From: Deltaproteobacteria bacterium
GTDB taxonomy: Bacteria; Myxococcota; Myxococcia; Myxococcales; JAHFDP01
Assembly: GCA_023248955.1 (NCBI GenBank)
Contig: JAHFDP010000036.1
Coordinates: forward strand, 1-40,853
Length of the DNA: 40,853 nt
Reading direction: 5' to 3'
Shown here: one piece after another, positions 7,267-16,080 of the stretch
Position numbering within the stretch: position 1 is the first letter of the stretch
Layout of the letters: the number at the start of each line of letters is the position of its first letter
Program-made: the position numbers and the translations under genes
The notes under the pieces: generated by a model
The model's input: only the letters and a program-made list of their open reading frames with translations
What the model was told of the DNA's origin: nothing
The model's database searches: none

Positions 7267-9912
7267 CTAGACCTGCTCGCCACCCTCATCTTCGTCATCC
7301 AGCGGCCCTGCCGTGCCGTCGTCGTCGCTCTCGGGCAACTTGGCCAGGCCCACCACTTTTTCGCCGGCGCCGCGCACGTCCATCAGCCGCACGCCCTGTG
7401 TATTACGACCGATTACATTGATGGCCGAGGCTTTGGTGCGAATAAGCATGCCGAGGTTCGTAATCAGCATCACCTCGTCGTTGTCGGCCACCTGCACCGT
7501 GGCCACGACTTTGCCGTTGCGGCCTTCCGTCTTGATGTCGATGACGCCTTTGCCGCCGCGGCCGGTGAGCCGGTACTCGTCGAGGGTGGTGCGCTTGCCG
7601 TAGCCGTTTTCGGTCACGGTCAGAATCGTGCTGCCGACGTGCGCGAGCTCCGCGCCGACCACGCAGTCGCCCGAGGAGAGCGTGATTCCCTTCACGCCGC
7701 GCGCGGTGCGGCCCATGGCGCGGACGCGGTTTTGCGCGAAGCGAATCGACATGCCTTCAGCCGTGCCGATGAGCACGTCCTCGCCGCCTTCGGCGAGTCG
7801 CACGCTGACCAGCTCGTCACTCTCGTCGATGGCCAGCGCTTTGAGGCCGGCGTTGCGCGGGTTGGCAAACGCCGAGAGCAGCGTTCGCTTGATGATGCCC
7901 TTCTTCGTCACAAAAACGAGCATCTTTTCGCCGCTGCGGATCGCTTCGTTTTCGAGCGTAGTGCCGAGCGCGACTTCGTCGACCGGCATGGTTTCGCCAC
8001 TCGCTTCCACTTCGTCGGTGACTTCCTCTTCCTTCGATTCCAATTCGTCGGCGATGGCGCTCGGTACGAGGTCTTTCACCGGCAAAATCGCCGCCATCTT
8101 TTCGCCGGGCTGGAACGCGATCAGGTTCACGATCGCTTTGCCACGCGCGGCGCGACCCGCCTGCGGGAGGGCGTGCACCTTCACCCAATAGACGCGACCC
8201 ATGTTGGTGAAGACGAGTAGGTACGCATGCGTCGAGGCGACGAAGAGCTGCTCGATGAAATCGTCGTCCGCCGAACCCGCGCCGGTCTTGCCTTTGCCGC
8301 CGCGCCGCTGCGCCCGGTAGAGCGAAGTGGGATTGCGTTTGACGTAACCGAGGTGGCTGACGGTGACCACCATGTCCTCTTCGGCGATCAGATCTTCGTC
8401 GGAGAGATCCGCAACGTCACCGACGATTTCGGTGCGCCGCGCGTCGCCGAACTTGGTCTTGATTTGCGTGAGCTCGTCCTTGATCACGCCGCGCAAGAGC
8501 GCGTCGGAAGCGAGGATGGCCGAGAGCCGCGCCACCAGCGCCTGCACTTCCGCGAGCTCCTGCCGAATCTTGTCGCGCTCGAGTCCAGTCAGCCGCTGCA
8601 GCTGCATTTCCAAAACGGCTTTGGACTGGATTTCGCTCATCGCGTAAAGCCGCATCAGGTCAGCCTTGGCCTCGTCGCGGCTCTTGGCGGCGCGGATCAG
8701 CGCGATGATTTCGTCCAAGTGATCGAGCGCGATTTCGTAACCGATCAAAATGTGCTCGCGCGCTTTAGCCTGGCGCAATTCGAAGCGCGTGCGCCGCTCC
8801 ACCACGTCCACGCGGTGCGCGACGAAACGCTCCAGCATCTGCTTGAGCGTCATGATGATCGGCTGGCCCGCGTCGATGGAGAGATTCGTCACCGCGAAGC
8901 TCGCCTCGAGCTGCGAGTGCGCGAAGAGGTTGTTCACCACGATGGCGCCAATGGCGTCGCGTTTGAGCTCGATGACGATGCGCATGCCGCGCCGATCGCT
9001 CTCGTCGCGAATGTCGGAAATGCCCTCGATTCGCTTGTCCTTCACCAACTCGGCGATCTGCACGATCAGCTTGGCCTTGTTGATCATGTAGGGAATTTCG
9101 CTGACGGCGATGGTTTCCCGACCTGTCTTTTTGTCAACTTCGATTTCGTGCCGCGCGCGCATGTGGATGATGCCGCGACCCGTTTCGTACGCCGCGCGAA
9201 TGCCCTCGCGCCCAGAGATGAAACCGGCCGTCGGAAAATCCGGACCCTGAATGCCGCCGGCCAGCGTGCCGCCCGCCTTGGGATCGAGCAGATCGCGCAG
9301 CGTCGCGGTGGGGTTGTCGATGAGGTGCAAAATGGAAACGATGGCCTCGGTCAAATTGTGCGGCGGCATGCTGGTGGCCATGCCCACCGCGATTCCCGAC
9401 GTGCCGTTGACGAGCAGGTTCGGAAAGGCCGCCGGCAAGACGAGCGGCTCCGTGGTGGAGTCGTCGTAGTTGGGCCCGAAGTCGACGGTGTCCTTTTCGA
9501 GATCCGCCAGCAGCGCCTCGCCGAGCGCCGTCATGCGACACTCAGTGTATCGCATGGCGGCGGCAGGATCGCCGTCGATCGATCCGAAGTTTCCCTGCCC
9601 GTCGACCAGCGGGTAGCGCAGCGAGAAGTCCTGCGCCATGCGCACCAGCGTGTCGTAGACCGCGACGTCGCCGTGCGGGTGGTACTTACCGATGACGTCG
9701 CCGACCACGCGCGCGGATTTCTTGAAGGGCTTGTTGTGCGCCATGCCCAGCTCGCTCATGGCGTACAAAACGCGGCGGTGCACGGGCTTCAAGCCGTCGC
9801 GCACGTCGGGCAATGCGCGGCCGACGATGACCGACATCGAGTAGTCGAGATACGACTTGCGCATCTCGTCTTCGATGGCGACCGGGGTAAGGCGGGTGTC
9901 GTTGGTTTCCAT
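7267..9912 (-). CDS. gyrA: DNA gyrase subunit A
   Basis: The 881-residue subunit performs DNA cleavage and religation during negative supercoiling. The N-terminal breakage-reunion domain contains the catalytic tyrosine Tyr122 ([10 protein letters not shown]), and the quinolone-determining region reads [13 protein letters not shown]. The GyrA-box QRRGGKG lies at 535-541, ahead of the beta-pinwheel C-terminal domain, so this is gyrase rather than ParC. At the E. coli Ser83 position the residue is Val83 (codon 9666-9664), while Asp87 is kept. An acidic insertion (about 622-657, [16 protein letters not shown]) interrupts the pinwheel, and the tail is Asp/Glu-rich. gyrB is not adjacent in this window. 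Confidence 0.98.
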   Translation of the reverse strand: METNDTRLTPVAIEDEMRKSYLDYSMSVIVGRALPDVRDGLKPVHRRVLYAMSELGMAHNKPFKKSARVVGDVIGKYHPHGDVAVYDTLVRMAQDFSLRYPLVDGQGNFGSIDGDPAAAMRYTECRMTALGEALLADLEKDTVDFGPNYDDSTTEPLVLPAAFPNLLVNGTSGIAVGMATSMPPHNLTEAIVSILHLIDNPTATLRDLLDPKAGGTLAGGIQGPDFPTAGFISGREGIRAAYETGRGIIHMRARHEIEVDKKTGRETIAVSEIPYMINKAKLIVQIAELVKDKRIEGISDIRDESDRRGMRIVIELKRDAIGAIVVNNLFAHSQLEASFAVTNLSIDAGQPIIMTLKQMLERFVAHRVDVVERRTRFELRQAKAREHILIGYEIALDHLDEIIALIRAAKSRDEAKADLMRLYAMSEIQSKAVLEMQLQRLTGLERDKIRQELAEVQALVARLSAILASDALLRGVIKDELTQIKTKFGDARRTEIVGDVADLSDEDLIAEEDMVVTVSHLGYVKRNPTSLYRAQRRGGKGKTGAGSADDDFIEQLFVASTHAYLLVFTNMGRVYWVKVHALPQAGRAARGKAIVNLIAFQPGEKMAAILPVKDLVPSAIADELESKEEEVTDEVEASGETMPVDEVALGTTLENEAIRSGEKMLVFVTKKGIIKRTLLSAFANPRNAGLKALAIDESDELVSVRLAEGGEDVLIGTAEGMSIRFAQNRVRAMGRTARGVKGITLSSGDCVVGAELAHVGSTILTVTENGYGKRTTLDEYRLTGRGGKGVIDIKTEGRNGKVVATVQVADNDEVMLITNLGMLIRTKASAINVIGRNTQGVRLMDVRGAGEKVVGLAKLPESDDDGTAGPLDDEDEGGEQV

Positions 9913-9942
9913 ATTAGTTGTCCATTCTAAAAGCCGGCGACG

Positions 9943-12306
9943 TCACCGGCTACGGCGACGGAAAAAGAGGAGGACACCAAGCGCGAGAAGTGACGGATCC
10001 GCACCACCCGAGCAACCGCACGACTTCTTGCTGCCCGGCTTTGGTGCATCCCCGCCGCTGCCACCGTCCGTCTCGCTCCCGCCATCCGCCGTCCCACCGT
10101 CGGGCGTCGGGTTGCATTTTGCTACCTGCGCGGCGTCGGGCGTAAATGTCGCCGCCACGTTTTGCAGAACCAGCGCCGGCCCCGGTCCCGTGGGATCCGA
10201 TCCCGGCGTCGCGTTGGCGATGGCGACGTAATAGGTCGCCTCGCTGCACGCCGTCGCGGTGGTGAGCGTGGCACGTCCTGTCGAATTCACCTCGGTCGCG
10301 TCGCCCGCGGAAACGCTTCCGCCACTCTGCGAAAAAACGATCGGCTGCCCCACCTTGAAAAGGATTTTCAGCTTCGGAGAGAGCGGCGACAGCGGACTCG
10401 ACGGCAGTTGCCCCGACACCGTCGCCGAGAATGTGGTGGTCGCCGTCGCCGCCGGCACGGTCACCTTGAACTGCACCGGCCCCGGCGCATAGGGCGTCAG
10501 CGCCGGCGTCTCCAGCATCCCTGCCAGGAAAAGCCGCTTCATCGGCAGCGTGGTCACACGCGTGCAACCGACGACACCGCGATCCGCGAAAATGCCGTGC
10601 ATATTGTACCGGCCATTGGCACCGAAATCCGCCGCCACCGAAGTCTCGATCGCAGCAGCCGCTTCTTCGAATGACGCAGTCTGCGTCAACAGCTTCAACC
10701 CGTCGAAAACGTCGGCGTCAAATTTGGCGCGCGCAGCGTCGTCGGCCGGAATGTGCGTTCGCCCAGCCCACAGCGCGCCGCTGAAAAATTGCGAATCGTC
10801 GTGCACTTCGCCATCGACGTCGTTCGGGCACTTCTGCGCGCCGGCCACATCGCGCAGCGCGCCCTCGTTAATTCCGTCCGCTTGGAGGTGGTGCCCGACG
10901 TAGTCGCCGATTTGAGAATTGTTCCGTTTTGCTGCAGAAAAATAGTCCGCGAAGGCCTCGTTCATCGCACCGGGCGAATCGATCGCGCCTTGCGAGTCGA
11001 GCACCTGTCCCATCAGATCGGGGTAGGCGTGCACCACGGCGTGCGTGAACTCGTGATCGATGAGCGACGCGTCGTAGCCGAAGTTAACCGTCGTTCCCTC
11101 GAGCAAAATCACCGAATCGAACTGCGTCCAACTCGGCACCGTTGACGGATCGACCGTCAGCCCCGGCACGATTTTCTCGAAGGTCGACGCCGCCAAAAAG
11201 AAGGAGTTGTCGAGCCGTCCGAGCGCGTCGACGGTGACCTCGAAGGTCCGGTTGTCGAGGTGGTACTTTGTGATGTCGGGGAAGAGAAAATTAGCTGTGG
11301 CGCGCAGCGGATTGGCCGCCTTCGAAAGGTGGAAATTCGGATCAAGCCCCTGGTACCAGGCAATCATCTGCTGGACGTGATGATAGACGTTCACCTCGGC
11401 AAACGGCTGCTGATCGATGTCCTTGTCCGGGACCGGCGTCGACGCTTTCGGCTCGCTGGGCGGCGCGTAAACGAAATCGGCGGTGGCGTTGTTGGTGCTG
11501 TTCGCCACCTGCTGTTCGTCGCAAATCACCGTGCTCACATTCGCGGGACCGAAGGTGCCCTTCATGCGCGGCAGCGGCGTGGCACCGCTAGTGTCGCACT
11601 TGCCGTACGCGCAACAGTTAACGCCGAGGACCGCGGGGCTCGCGCTGGCCAGTGGGCCGGTCGCATCGACGTTGAGCGACACCAGCGTGGTGAAGCTCAC
11701 CGACATCGCGTCGCTGCTTACATCGCGTGCCATTTGGGCGTCCGTGCCCGTAGCAAAAACGCGCGCCGCTTTGAAATTTCCCCCGCTGGTCCCGCTACCG
11801 CCCGCGCGCCAGAGTGGAGTGGCCGCCAAAATCGCGCCTGTGTTGGCGTCGACGGTGAGCCGCGACAAATCGGTGGGAAAGAGCGGCGGGAGATCGAGCT
11901 CGTACACCAGCCGCGTCACGCCGCCTTCGACGAGCACCGCTAGCCGCCCGCGCCCCGCGTCGGCAGCCCCAACCACGACGGGAAAGGGCGCGTGCTTCAC
12001 CGCCAACTTCGCGGCCTCGTTCATCGAGAGCGTGGGATGGGGATCGAACGCGCCGACGGTGCGTAGGCTGCTGGCGCGGTAACTCACACGACCGTCCGCC
12101 TCGACACGAATGACCATTTCGCCGCCCACCACGGGCAACCCTTGCGCCATCTGGGTCAGCCGAACCGCGTGTGCCCCGCCCGAAAGCGCATCCACGCGAG
12201 CGCTCCCCAACTCGGTGCCGAGCTGCGCGGCGAAGCTTCGAGCGATCTGTTCGGGCGAAAGAAAAACAGGCAGCGCCAAAGCGAGCGCACCAAGCATCGC
12301 AGACAT
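9943..12306 (-). CDS. Secreted M4/M36-like zinc metalloprotease with MYXO-CTERM tail
   Basis: The 787-residue preproenzyme has a short N-terminal signal, then an FTP-type propeptide (about 45-85, GLPVVGGEMVIRVEADGRVS) and a PepSY-like segment. The catalytic region has DHEFTHAVVHAYPD (zinc ligands His418 and His422, catalytic Glu419), GAMNEAFADYF (third ligand Glu450) and DGEVHDDS with His502 as the likely transition-state histidine. The spacing resembles fungalysin/thermolysin gluzincins. A beta-rich domain and an Asp/Gly-rich linker precede SCGCSGG, a hydrophobic helix and FFRRRSR, a MYXO-CTERM-like sorting tail thought to be cleaved by myxosortase. The start is preceded by GAGGGG. It lies 30 nt downstream of its paralogue, so the two are probably cotranscribed. 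Confidence 0.9.
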   Translation of the reverse strand: MSAMLGALALALPVFLSPEQIARSFAAQLGTELGSARVDALSGGAHAVRLTQMAQGLPVVGGEMVIRVEADGRVSYRASSLRTVGAFDPHPTLSMNEAAKLAVKHAPFPVVVGAADAGRGRLAVLVEGGVTRLVYELDLPPLFPTDLSRLTVDANTGAILAATPLWRAGGSGTSGGNFKAARVFATGTDAQMARDVSSDAMSVSFTTLVSLNVDATGPLASASPAVLGVNCCAYGKCDTSGATPLPRMKGTFGPANVSTVICDEQQVANSTNNATADFVYAPPSEPKASTPVPDKDIDQQPFAEVNVYHHVQQMIAWYQGLDPNFHLSKAANPLRATANFLFPDITKYHLDNRTFEVTVDALGRLDNSFFLAASTFEKIVPGLTVDPSTVPSWTQFDSVILLEGTTVNFGYDASLIDHEFTHAVVHAYPDLMGQVLDSQGAIDSPGAMNEAFADYFSAAKRNNSQIGDYVGHHLQADGINEGALRDVAGAQKCPNDVDGEVHDDSQFFSGALWAGRTHIPADDAARAKFDADVFDGLKLLTQTASFEEAAAAIETSVAADFGANGRYNMHGIFADRGVVGCTRVTTLPMKRLFLAGMLETPALTPYAPGPVQFKVTVPAATATTTFSATVSGQLPSSPLSPLSPKLKILFKVGQPIVFSQSGGSVSAGDATEVNSTGRATLTTATACSEATYYVAIANATPGSDPTGPGPALVLQNVAATFTPDAAQVAKCNPTPDGGTADGGSETDGGSGGDAPKPGSKKSCGCSGGADPSLLALGVLLFFRRRSR

Positions 12307-12336
12307 GGAGTCATCCCCTCTAAAAAGAAGCGGGGA

Positions 12337-14649
12337 CTATAGCGGGCGCGAACGTCGCTGGCACGCGCCGAAACGAATAAAAACAGCCGCCAGGAGTGCC
12401 GCCAAACCGGCGTCTAGCCCGCTGCCAGCACAGCCACAGCCATGCGGCCTTGGCGCGTCGCCGCCGCTTCCGCTGTTAGGCGGCGGTGGTGATGGTGGTT
12501 GACATTTTGTTAACTGCGCCGAATCAGTGGTAAACGCCGTGGCGACGTCGGTGAGCATAACCGGCAATCCGCCGCCGCCGTGCCCGCCCGTCGTCGCGTT
12601 GGAGATGACCACGTAGTAGGTCTGCGCCTCGCATAACGTGGGCGTGTTCAAAACCACCGTTACCGCGCTCCCGGTTGCCGCAAATTCGGTCGCGCTGATT
12701 GGCGCGAAACCATTGCTGGCCTGCTCGAAAGCCACCGGGCCTCCCGCGTGCACCAGGATTTTCAGCGCCGGCGAGGTCCCAGGGCCGCCGCCGTCCGAGA
12801 GGGTCGCGCTGAGCGTGGTGGTGGCGGTTGCGGGCGGCAGCGTGATGGCCAGCTGGACCGCGCCCGGCGCATAGGAAGCGAGCGCGTCCGAGCTGCCCAA
12901 CGCCGGAAGGTAGAGCTGTTTCACGGGCGGCGTCACTACCCGTAGACATCCGGTTACGCCGCGCGCAGCGAAAATTCCGGCGAGCGTGGTCTTTCCCGCG
13001 GCTCCGAACGCGGACGCGATGGACGCCAGCACCGCCTTGCCGCCATCCTCGAACGTTGGCTCGGACGTAAGTAGTTTGAGGGCATCGAAGATCGCTGTGT
13101 CGTAACGCTTTCGCGCGGCCTCGTCGGTGCCGAGCTGCGTGCGGCCCTCCCACAAAGCTTCGCTAAAAAAGCGCGAGTCATCGTGCACCTCACCGTCGAG
13201 GTCGTTTGGACACTTCAGCGTGCCGGTCAGATCGCGCAGCGCACCCTCATTGGCGCCAAGCTCGGCCATGTGGTGGCTGACGTAGTCGCCGATGTGCGGA
13301 TCATTGCGCGCGGCGCCGGAGAAGTAGTCGGCGAAGGCCTCGTTCATGGCGCCGGGCGCGTCCAGCGTGCCGTAAGTATCGAAAAGGACATCCTGGCCAA
13401 GGTCGGGATAGGCGTGCACCACGGCGTGCGTGAACTCATGGTCGATGACGGATGCATCGTAACCAAAATTGGCGGTGGCGCCCTCGAATAGCCAGAGCGA
13501 ATCGTAGGCCAACCAGGCCGGTAGCGCGTTGGCGTCGATCGTTCCGAAATCGAGCGCGGGAACGAACGACGAGTTGTCCGCGCGCATCAGCGTCGTGACT
13601 TTGTAGGTCGAGGAGACTTTGTCGAACGTCCCGTGCGCGTCGTCGGGCAGCAGGTAGTTGGCCATGGTCCGAAGCGGATTGGCCTTCGACGAGAGGTGAA
13701 ACGACGGGTCGAGCGCGGAGAACCAGGCCACCATTTGGCGCGCGTGGTGGAAGACGTTCACCTCGGCAAACGGCTGCGAATCGATTCCCGGCGTGGGCAC
13801 CGGCGTGTCGGCGGCGGGCTCGGCGGGCGGCGTATATTCAAAATCTCCACCCGGGTTGACCGTGTTGTTGGCGATCTGCTTCGGCTCGCAGAGCGCTTCG
13901 GAAATGCTGATGGATCCCACGTGCCCGGAGTAGCTCGCCAGCGGCGTCTTCCCGGTTTCGTCGCAGTTGCCCCACGCGCAGCAGTTCCATCCCTCCACGG
14001 GAGTGCTCCGCGCGGCGAGCGGCCCGGGCGCGTCGACATCGAGGAGAACCTTGCTGGTGCCGTCGACACCGAAGGCGCCGCTCGGTAAACGCGACTGCTG
14101 CGCGGCGGTGCCGCTGGCGAAGACGCGTGCAGTGCGGGCGTCCGTGACGTTGCGCGCTTGCAACATTGTTCGCAGCACCGCGCCCGAATGTGCATCGACG
14201 AGAAACGTCGTCAGATCGATCGGCAAGAGCGGTGGCAGCGCCAATTCGTAAACGAGCCGGGTTGCACCGCCCTCCACGAGCAGCGCCAATCGGCCCACCG
14301 CTTGTTCCGCGGCGCCGTCGCGAACCGGCCGTGGCGCCTGCGAATCGGCGGACTGCGCGGCTTGAAATAATGTCAACTTAGGATTGGGGTCGAATTCGCC
14401 GACCGTCTTCAACGCGCTCGCCGAATAAGTGATGCGGCCGTCCGCCTCGACGCGCGTGACGACCTCTCCCCCGATCACGGGAAGTCCGCGCGCCTGCTGC
14501 GCCAGCCGCACCACGTGGGCGCCTTGCGAAAGTCCGTCGACGCGCGCGGGGCCAAATTCGGCACCGGACCGTTCCGCGAATTGGCGGGCTAAATCGACCG
14601 GCGAGACGGCGAGGCCGCCGGCGATTACGAGCAACGAGAGAAGCGTCAT
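12337..14649 (-). CDS. Secreted M4/M36-like zinc metalloprotease with MYXO-CTERM tail (paralogue)
   Basis: The 770-residue protein is collinear with the next gene (9943-12306) over its whole length. It has a signal peptide, an FTP-type propeptide (GLPVIGGEVVTRVEADGRIT), a shared WNCCAWGNCDETGKTPL cysteine segment, and the zinc site DHEFTHAVVHAYPD (His404, Glu405, His408) with GAMNEAFADYF (Glu437) and DGEVHDDS (His489). The C-terminus is HGCGCAGSGLDAGLAALLAA followed by a basic tail, a MYXO-CTERM-like signal. The pair probably arose by tandem duplication, with the catalytic region the best conserved. Predicted role: secreted or surface-displayed proteolysis. The 75 bases upstream are shared with divergent cpaF. 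Confidence 0.9.
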   Translation of the reverse strand: MTLLSLLVIAGGLAVSPVDLARQFAERSGAEFGPARVDGLSQGAHVVRLAQQARGLPVIGGEVVTRVEADGRITYSASALKTVGEFDPNPKLTLFQAAQSADSQAPRPVRDGAAEQAVGRLALLVEGGATRLVYELALPPLLPIDLTTFLVDAHSGAVLRTMLQARNVTDARTARVFASGTAAQQSRLPSGAFGVDGTSKVLLDVDAPGPLAARSTPVEGWNCCAWGNCDETGKTPLASYSGHVGSISISEALCEPKQIANNTVNPGGDFEYTPPAEPAADTPVPTPGIDSQPFAEVNVFHHARQMVAWFSALDPSFHLSSKANPLRTMANYLLPDDAHGTFDKVSSTYKVTTLMRADNSSFVPALDFGTIDANALPAWLAYDSLWLFEGATANFGYDASVIDHEFTHAVVHAYPDLGQDVLFDTYGTLDAPGAMNEAFADYFSGAARNDPHIGDYVSHHMAELGANEGALRDLTGTLKCPNDLDGEVHDDSRFFSEALWEGRTQLGTDEAARKRYDTAIFDALKLLTSEPTFEDGGKAVLASIASAFGAAGKTTLAGIFAARGVTGCLRVVTPPVKQLYLPALGSSDALASYAPGAVQLAITLPPATATTTLSATLSDGGGPGTSPALKILVHAGGPVAFEQASNGFAPISATEFAATGSAVTVVLNTPTLCEAQTYYVVISNATTGGHGGGGLPVMLTDVATAFTTDSAQLTKCQPPSPPPPNSGSGGDAPRPHGCGCAGSGLDAGLAALLAAVFIRFGACQRRSRPL

Positions 14650-14724
14650 TGGAAGAAAAGTGTACCACCGGTGACGGGTACGGCGTCCCTCGGTGCACGG
14701 TCTTCGCGGGTGTAGAATCCCACC

Positions 14725-15909
14725 ATGTCGATGTTCAGCGAATCGCTGCGGGCCTTCTTAAAACCTGTCGCCGCCTATCTCGATGATCCCGCCGTCACCG
14801 AAATCATGATCAACGGCCCCGCCGATGTCTGGATCGAGAAAGCCGGCAAGCTTTCCAAAACCGCGGCCGTCTTCACTGAAGAGGGGTTGCTCGCCGCGGC
14901 GCGCAACCTGTCGCAGTTCGTGGGGCGACCGCTCTCCGAGGAGCGCCCCCGCTTGGATGCGCGCCTACCGGACGGAAGCCGCGTTCATGTCGTGCTCGCG
15001 CCCTTGGCGCGCAAAGGCACGACGGTGGCCATTCGCAAATTCGCGCGGGACAAGCTGTCGATCGATTCGCTGCTCACCGCGGGCGCTCTCTCGCCTCGCA
15101 TGGCCCGGCTGCTCGACGCCATGGTCGGGGCGCGGCTGAACATCGTCGTCTCGGGCGGCACCGGATCGGGCAAGACCACGCTACTCAATATCGTTAGCCG
15201 ATTTATCCCCGACGAAGAGCGCATCGTCACGCTCGAGGATGCCGCCGAGCTGCAACTTCAACAGCCGCACATCGTTTCGTTGGAGGCGCGACCGCCGGAC
15301 AAGAATGGCAAGGGCGCCATCGACATCGGCGAGCTGCTTCACTCGTCGCTTCGTCTGCGGCCCGACCGCATCGTGGTGGGCGAAGTGCGCGGCGGCGAAG
15401 CGTTTCACCTCTTGCAGGCGATGAACACCGGCCACGCCGGATCGCTCACCACCGTGCACGCCAACACGCCGATCGATACGTTGCGCAAGCTGGAAGCGCT
15501 CTGCCTCATGAGTGACGTGGGCCTGCCGCTGGTGGCCGTGCGCGCCTCGGTGGCCAGCGCGATTCAGGCGGTGGTCTGCTGCGAGCGGTTTCGCGACGGC
15601 ACGCGCAAGCTCACGCACATCGCGGAAGTGCTGCCACTGGACGCGCACGGCGAATACCGAATACAGAATCTCTTCTCGTTCGTGCCGTCGAGCCGCGACG
15701 ACGATGGCCATATTCATGGTGCGCACGTGCCGTCCGGTGTTGCACCCACGTTTTTGCAACAGCTGCAGCTGGCTGGGTATGCGGAGATGACGCCAGCGTT
15801 TTTTGAGCCGGCGACACCCGAGACGATAGCGAAAAAAACGGAGACGGCGAAGGCGGTCTACGCGGAGCCGTCGACACAGGTGACGAAGAATCCGCTGCTC
15901 GGGAAGTAA
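14725..15909 (+). CDS. cpaF: CpaF/TadA-family secretion ATPase
   Basis: The 394-residue cytoplasmic ATPase belongs to the type II/IV secretion superfamily. It has the N-terminal ITEIMINGP-like segment (AVTEIMINGPADVWIE), Walker A SGGTGSGKTT (about 143-152), an Asp box EDAAELQL, Walker B RPDRIVVGEVRGGEA (212-226) and the His box TGHAGSLTTVHANT. CpaF proteins power tight-adherence pili or related secretion. No other tad gene is nearby, so the substrate is unknown; the C-terminal 90 residues are less conserved. It is the only plus-strand gene left of the strand switch. TAGAAT at 14713-14718, only 7 bases before ATG and with no Shine-Dalgarno sequence, suggests a leaderless mRNA. Confidence 0.92.
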   Translation: MSMFSESLRAFLKPVAAYLDDPAVTEIMINGPADVWIEKAGKLSKTAAVFTEEGLLAAARNLSQFVGRPLSEERPRLDARLPDGSRVHVVLAPLARKGTTVAIRKFARDKLSIDSLLTAGALSPRMARLLDAMVGARLNIVVSGGTGSGKTTLLNIVSRFIPDEERIVTLEDAAELQLQQPHIVSLEARPPDKNGKGAIDIGELLHSSLRLRPDRIVVGEVRGGEAFHLLQAMNTGHAGSLTTVHANTPIDTLRKLEALCLMSDVGLPLVAVRASVASAIQAVVCCERFRDGTRKLTHIAEVLPLDAHGEYRIQNLFSFVPSSRDDDGHIHGAHVPSGVAPTFLQQLQLAGYAEMTPAFFEPATPETIAKKTETAKAVYAEPSTQVTKNPLLGK

Positions 15910-15929
15910 CGGCTCCACCCCCACCCTGA

Positions 15930-15952
15930 CCCTCCCCCGTCAAGGGGGAGGG
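15930..15952. terminator. Strong hairpin between convergent genes
   Basis: CCCTCCCCC / GGGGGAGGG with a 5-base loop (GTCAA) lies 20 bases after the cpaF stop and faces the end of the lipoprotein operon. The stem is 9 bp and GC-only apart from one A-T pair. No U-run follows on either strand, so it may act as an RNA stabiliser or a Rho-assisted terminator rather than a classical intrinsic one. Confidence 0.55.
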
Positions 15953-16006
15953 GAAATAGATGTCACGAGTCAGGGGAAGTAGATGCCAAGAGTCAGGGGA
16001 AATAGA
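15949..16006. repeat. Short tandem repeat, 23-base unit
   Basis: Two and a half copies of a 23-base unit starting AGGGGAAATAGATG and ending GAGTC occur at 15949-15971, 15972-15994 and 15995-16006. The copies differ at a few positions. The first unit begins inside the 3' arm of the preceding hairpin, so the array looks like repeated copying of the edge of that hairpin. I see no reading frame that makes sense of it. Confidence 0.75.
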
Positions 16007-16008
16007 AC

Positions 16009-16080
16009 TGCGCATCCCGTACAATTGCCCTGACCCTTCCTCAAGGCGAAGGGGAAAGGGTGCTTTGCGCGTCCCGTACA
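16009..16080. repeat. 15-base direct repeats bracketing a hairpin at the operon end
   Basis: TGCGC(A/G)TCCCGTACA occurs at 16009-16023 and 16066-16080 with one difference. Between the copies is a hairpin, CCCTTC (16034-16039) / GAAGGG (16048-16053). The right copy is native coding sequence of the last lipoprotein gene (its ...DVRDAQ end); the left copy is intergenic. This looks like a small insertion with a target-site duplication that supplied the final codons (STLSPSP) and stop of the gene. Confidence 0.6.

Noticed and set aside
8227-9930. 567-codon plus-strand open frame opposite gyrA
   Set aside because: It mirrors the codon pattern of gyrA in a GC-rich genome. The product is Arg/His/Val-rich without domain features, and gyrA is unambiguous.
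15930-15952. Classical Rho-independent terminator for cpaF
   Set aside because: The hairpin is strong but no T-run follows, so only a general hairpin/terminator role is proposed.
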